Shown one piece after another: positions 4,924-5,431 of a stretch of DNA of 5,431 nucleotides. The notes beneath the pieces were generated by a model, which was not told the origin of the DNA, ran no database searches, and saw nothing but the letters and a program-made list of their open reading frames with translations. The position numbers and the translations under genes are program-made. Positions within the stretch are counted from its first letter, which is position 1, and each line of letters opens with the position of its first letter. Source of the DNA: an uncultured Synergistia bacterium (GTDB lineage: Bacteria > Eremiobacterota > SpSt-956 > JAKJGF01); NCBI GenBank assembly GCA_937888925.1, contig CALARM010000343.1, forward strand, positions 1 to 5,431. Reading direction: 5' to 3'.

Positions 4924-4969
4924 ATTTACTTATAAATAGGTATACAAATTATATTTTTTTATGTAAAAA

Positions 4970-5305
4970 TCACTTAATTGGAGGAGAGATTTCCAGATCT
5001 TCCAGTCTCAGTTCATGCTCTTTTACAGTAGCAGAGAATATATCTTGCTTTGCAGATAGTCTATCCAGTTTTCTGTTTACTCCTGCTATTTCTGAGTCTA
5101 AATTATTTCCAATTGTTTGCACCATGCCTGACAGGTCTTTAATATCTTTCTTTAATTCAGTTTTAAAAGACTCCTGGCCTTGTTTCAGTTTATCCAGCTT
5201 CTCTTTTGTTTCTTGCTTAAATTCCCTGAGTTCTAATTTTACTTCTTTTAATTCAGTTTCTATCCCGGTAATTTTACTGAGTATTAAGTCTAATTTTTCT
5301 TCCAT
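4970..5305 (-). CDS. Coiled-coil protein of unknown function, 111 residues
   Basis: The protein is soluble and almost wholly helical. Residues about 1-60 are a continuous heptad pattern rich in Glu, Lys and Leu (MEEKLDLILSKI, then ETELKEVKLELREFKQ), and a second coil spans about 65-105 (NNLDSEIAGVNRKLDRL). It ends EDLEISPPIK. Such small coiled coils usually form homo-oligomers; the function is unknown. I set the start at the ATG at 5305. The AGGCGGTGAT before it differs from the ideal ribosome site at one base, and its AGGCGG is 8 bases from this ATG. The GTG (5314) and ATG (5311) further up lie within or against that site. It is transcribed from its own extended -10 promoter, divergent from the gene at 5407. 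No clear terminator is seen after its stop. Confidence 0.82.
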   Translation of the reverse strand: MEEKLDLILSKITGIETELKEVKLELREFKQETKEKLDKLKQGQESFKTELKKDIKDLSGMVQTIGNNLDSEIAGVNRKLDRLSAKQDIFSATVKEHELRLEDLEISPPIK

Positions 5306-5325
5306 ATTCATCACCGCCTGGTTAT

Positions 5326-5334
5326 ATTATAGCA
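5326..5334 (-). promoter_or_regulatory. Extended -10 promoter of the coiled-coil gene
   Basis: The minus strand reads TGCTATAAT, a perfect extended -10, about 20 bases before the ATG. The -35 region is poor. It faces away from the promoter at 5356-5384. Confidence 0.7.
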
Positions 5335-5355
5335 TGAAACTATCAAAAATCCTGA

Positions 5356-5384
5356 TGTACAAATTACATTTTTTCTTGTATAAT
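5356..5384 (+). promoter_or_regulatory. Promoter of the gene at the right edge
   Basis: TGTACA (5356-5361, 4 of 6) and TATAAT (5379-5384) are exactly 17 bases apart. AGGAG at 5393-5397 and an ATG at 5407 follow. Confidence 0.7.
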
Positions 5385-5406
5385 AATAAAAAAGGAGTGA
5401 TTTTTA

Positions 5407-5431
5407 ATGCCTGTATACCATTTCATTTTCT
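5407..5431 (+). CDS. Start of a gene cut by the window edge
   Basis: Only the first eight codons are present (MPVYHFIF). The promoter, AGGAG 9 bases before the ATG and an open frame make a real start likely. Eight residues are too few to name it. The opening is compatible with many families, including IS200-like transposases, but that is a guess. Confidence 0.6.

Noticed and set aside
1..5431. CRISPR array, tRNA or rRNA genes
   Set aside because: No spaced direct repeats of CRISPR length, no cloverleaf with a T-loop motif and no rRNA-like conserved blocks were seen on either strand.

Overview
The window is AT-rich bacterial DNA with strong Shine-Dalgarno sites (AAAGGA, AGGAG and a near-perfect AGGCGGTGAT), sigma-A type promoters (TATAAT, often as extended -10 TGnTATAAT) and U-tract terminators. 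This suggests a low-G+C, Firmicutes-like bacterium. No gene here fixes the taxon. Most of the window looks like accessory, lightly decayed DNA beside one longer cellular gene.

Layout. At the left edge (1-110) is a GC-rich heptamer tandem repeat just past a stop codon. Positions 111-1655 (minus) encode a HEAT-repeat scaffold protein with a C-terminal double zinc finger of four CxxC pairs. Its start should be moved 30 bases in from the longest reading frame, because that frame's first ATG lies against the gene's own -10 box. Positions 1701-3131 (minus) encode a complete large serine recombinase. A 13-bp direct repeat brackets the recombinase gene exactly, one copy 3 bp past its stop and one 28 bp before its start. 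Each copy is also an extended -10 promoter, one for the HEAT gene and one for the recombinase. Just upstream, 3199-3240 holds a 13-codon reading frame that reads like the first residues of another serine recombinase, with the catalytic Arg changed and a stop soon after.

Positions 3299-3655 hold a small unknown gene (minus) that is broken by a one-base deletion in an A-run and followed by a strong terminator. Positions 3745-4052 have no convincing protein gene but contain back-to-back promoters, each leading to a hairpin plus U-rich run: a divergent pair of candidate small RNAs. Positions 4092-4259 (minus) encode a 55-residue charged protein with a good promoter and ribosome site. Positions 4567-4625 (plus) encode a compact RNA, almost wholly base-paired and ending in seven U, which is either a free small RNA or the leader attenuator of the 62-residue gene at 4695-4883. 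That gene has its own terminator. Positions 4970-5305 (minus) encode a 111-residue coiled-coil protein, divergent from a gene that runs off the right edge from 5407.

How it fits together: apart from the HEAT gene and the recombinase, each small unit carries its own promoter and usually its own terminator, so there is no operon. The recombinase probably inserted at, or was retained beside, the HEAT promoter. The first bases of a second decayed recombinase suggest repeated use of this site. The functions of the small proteins and RNAs cannot be named from sequence alone.
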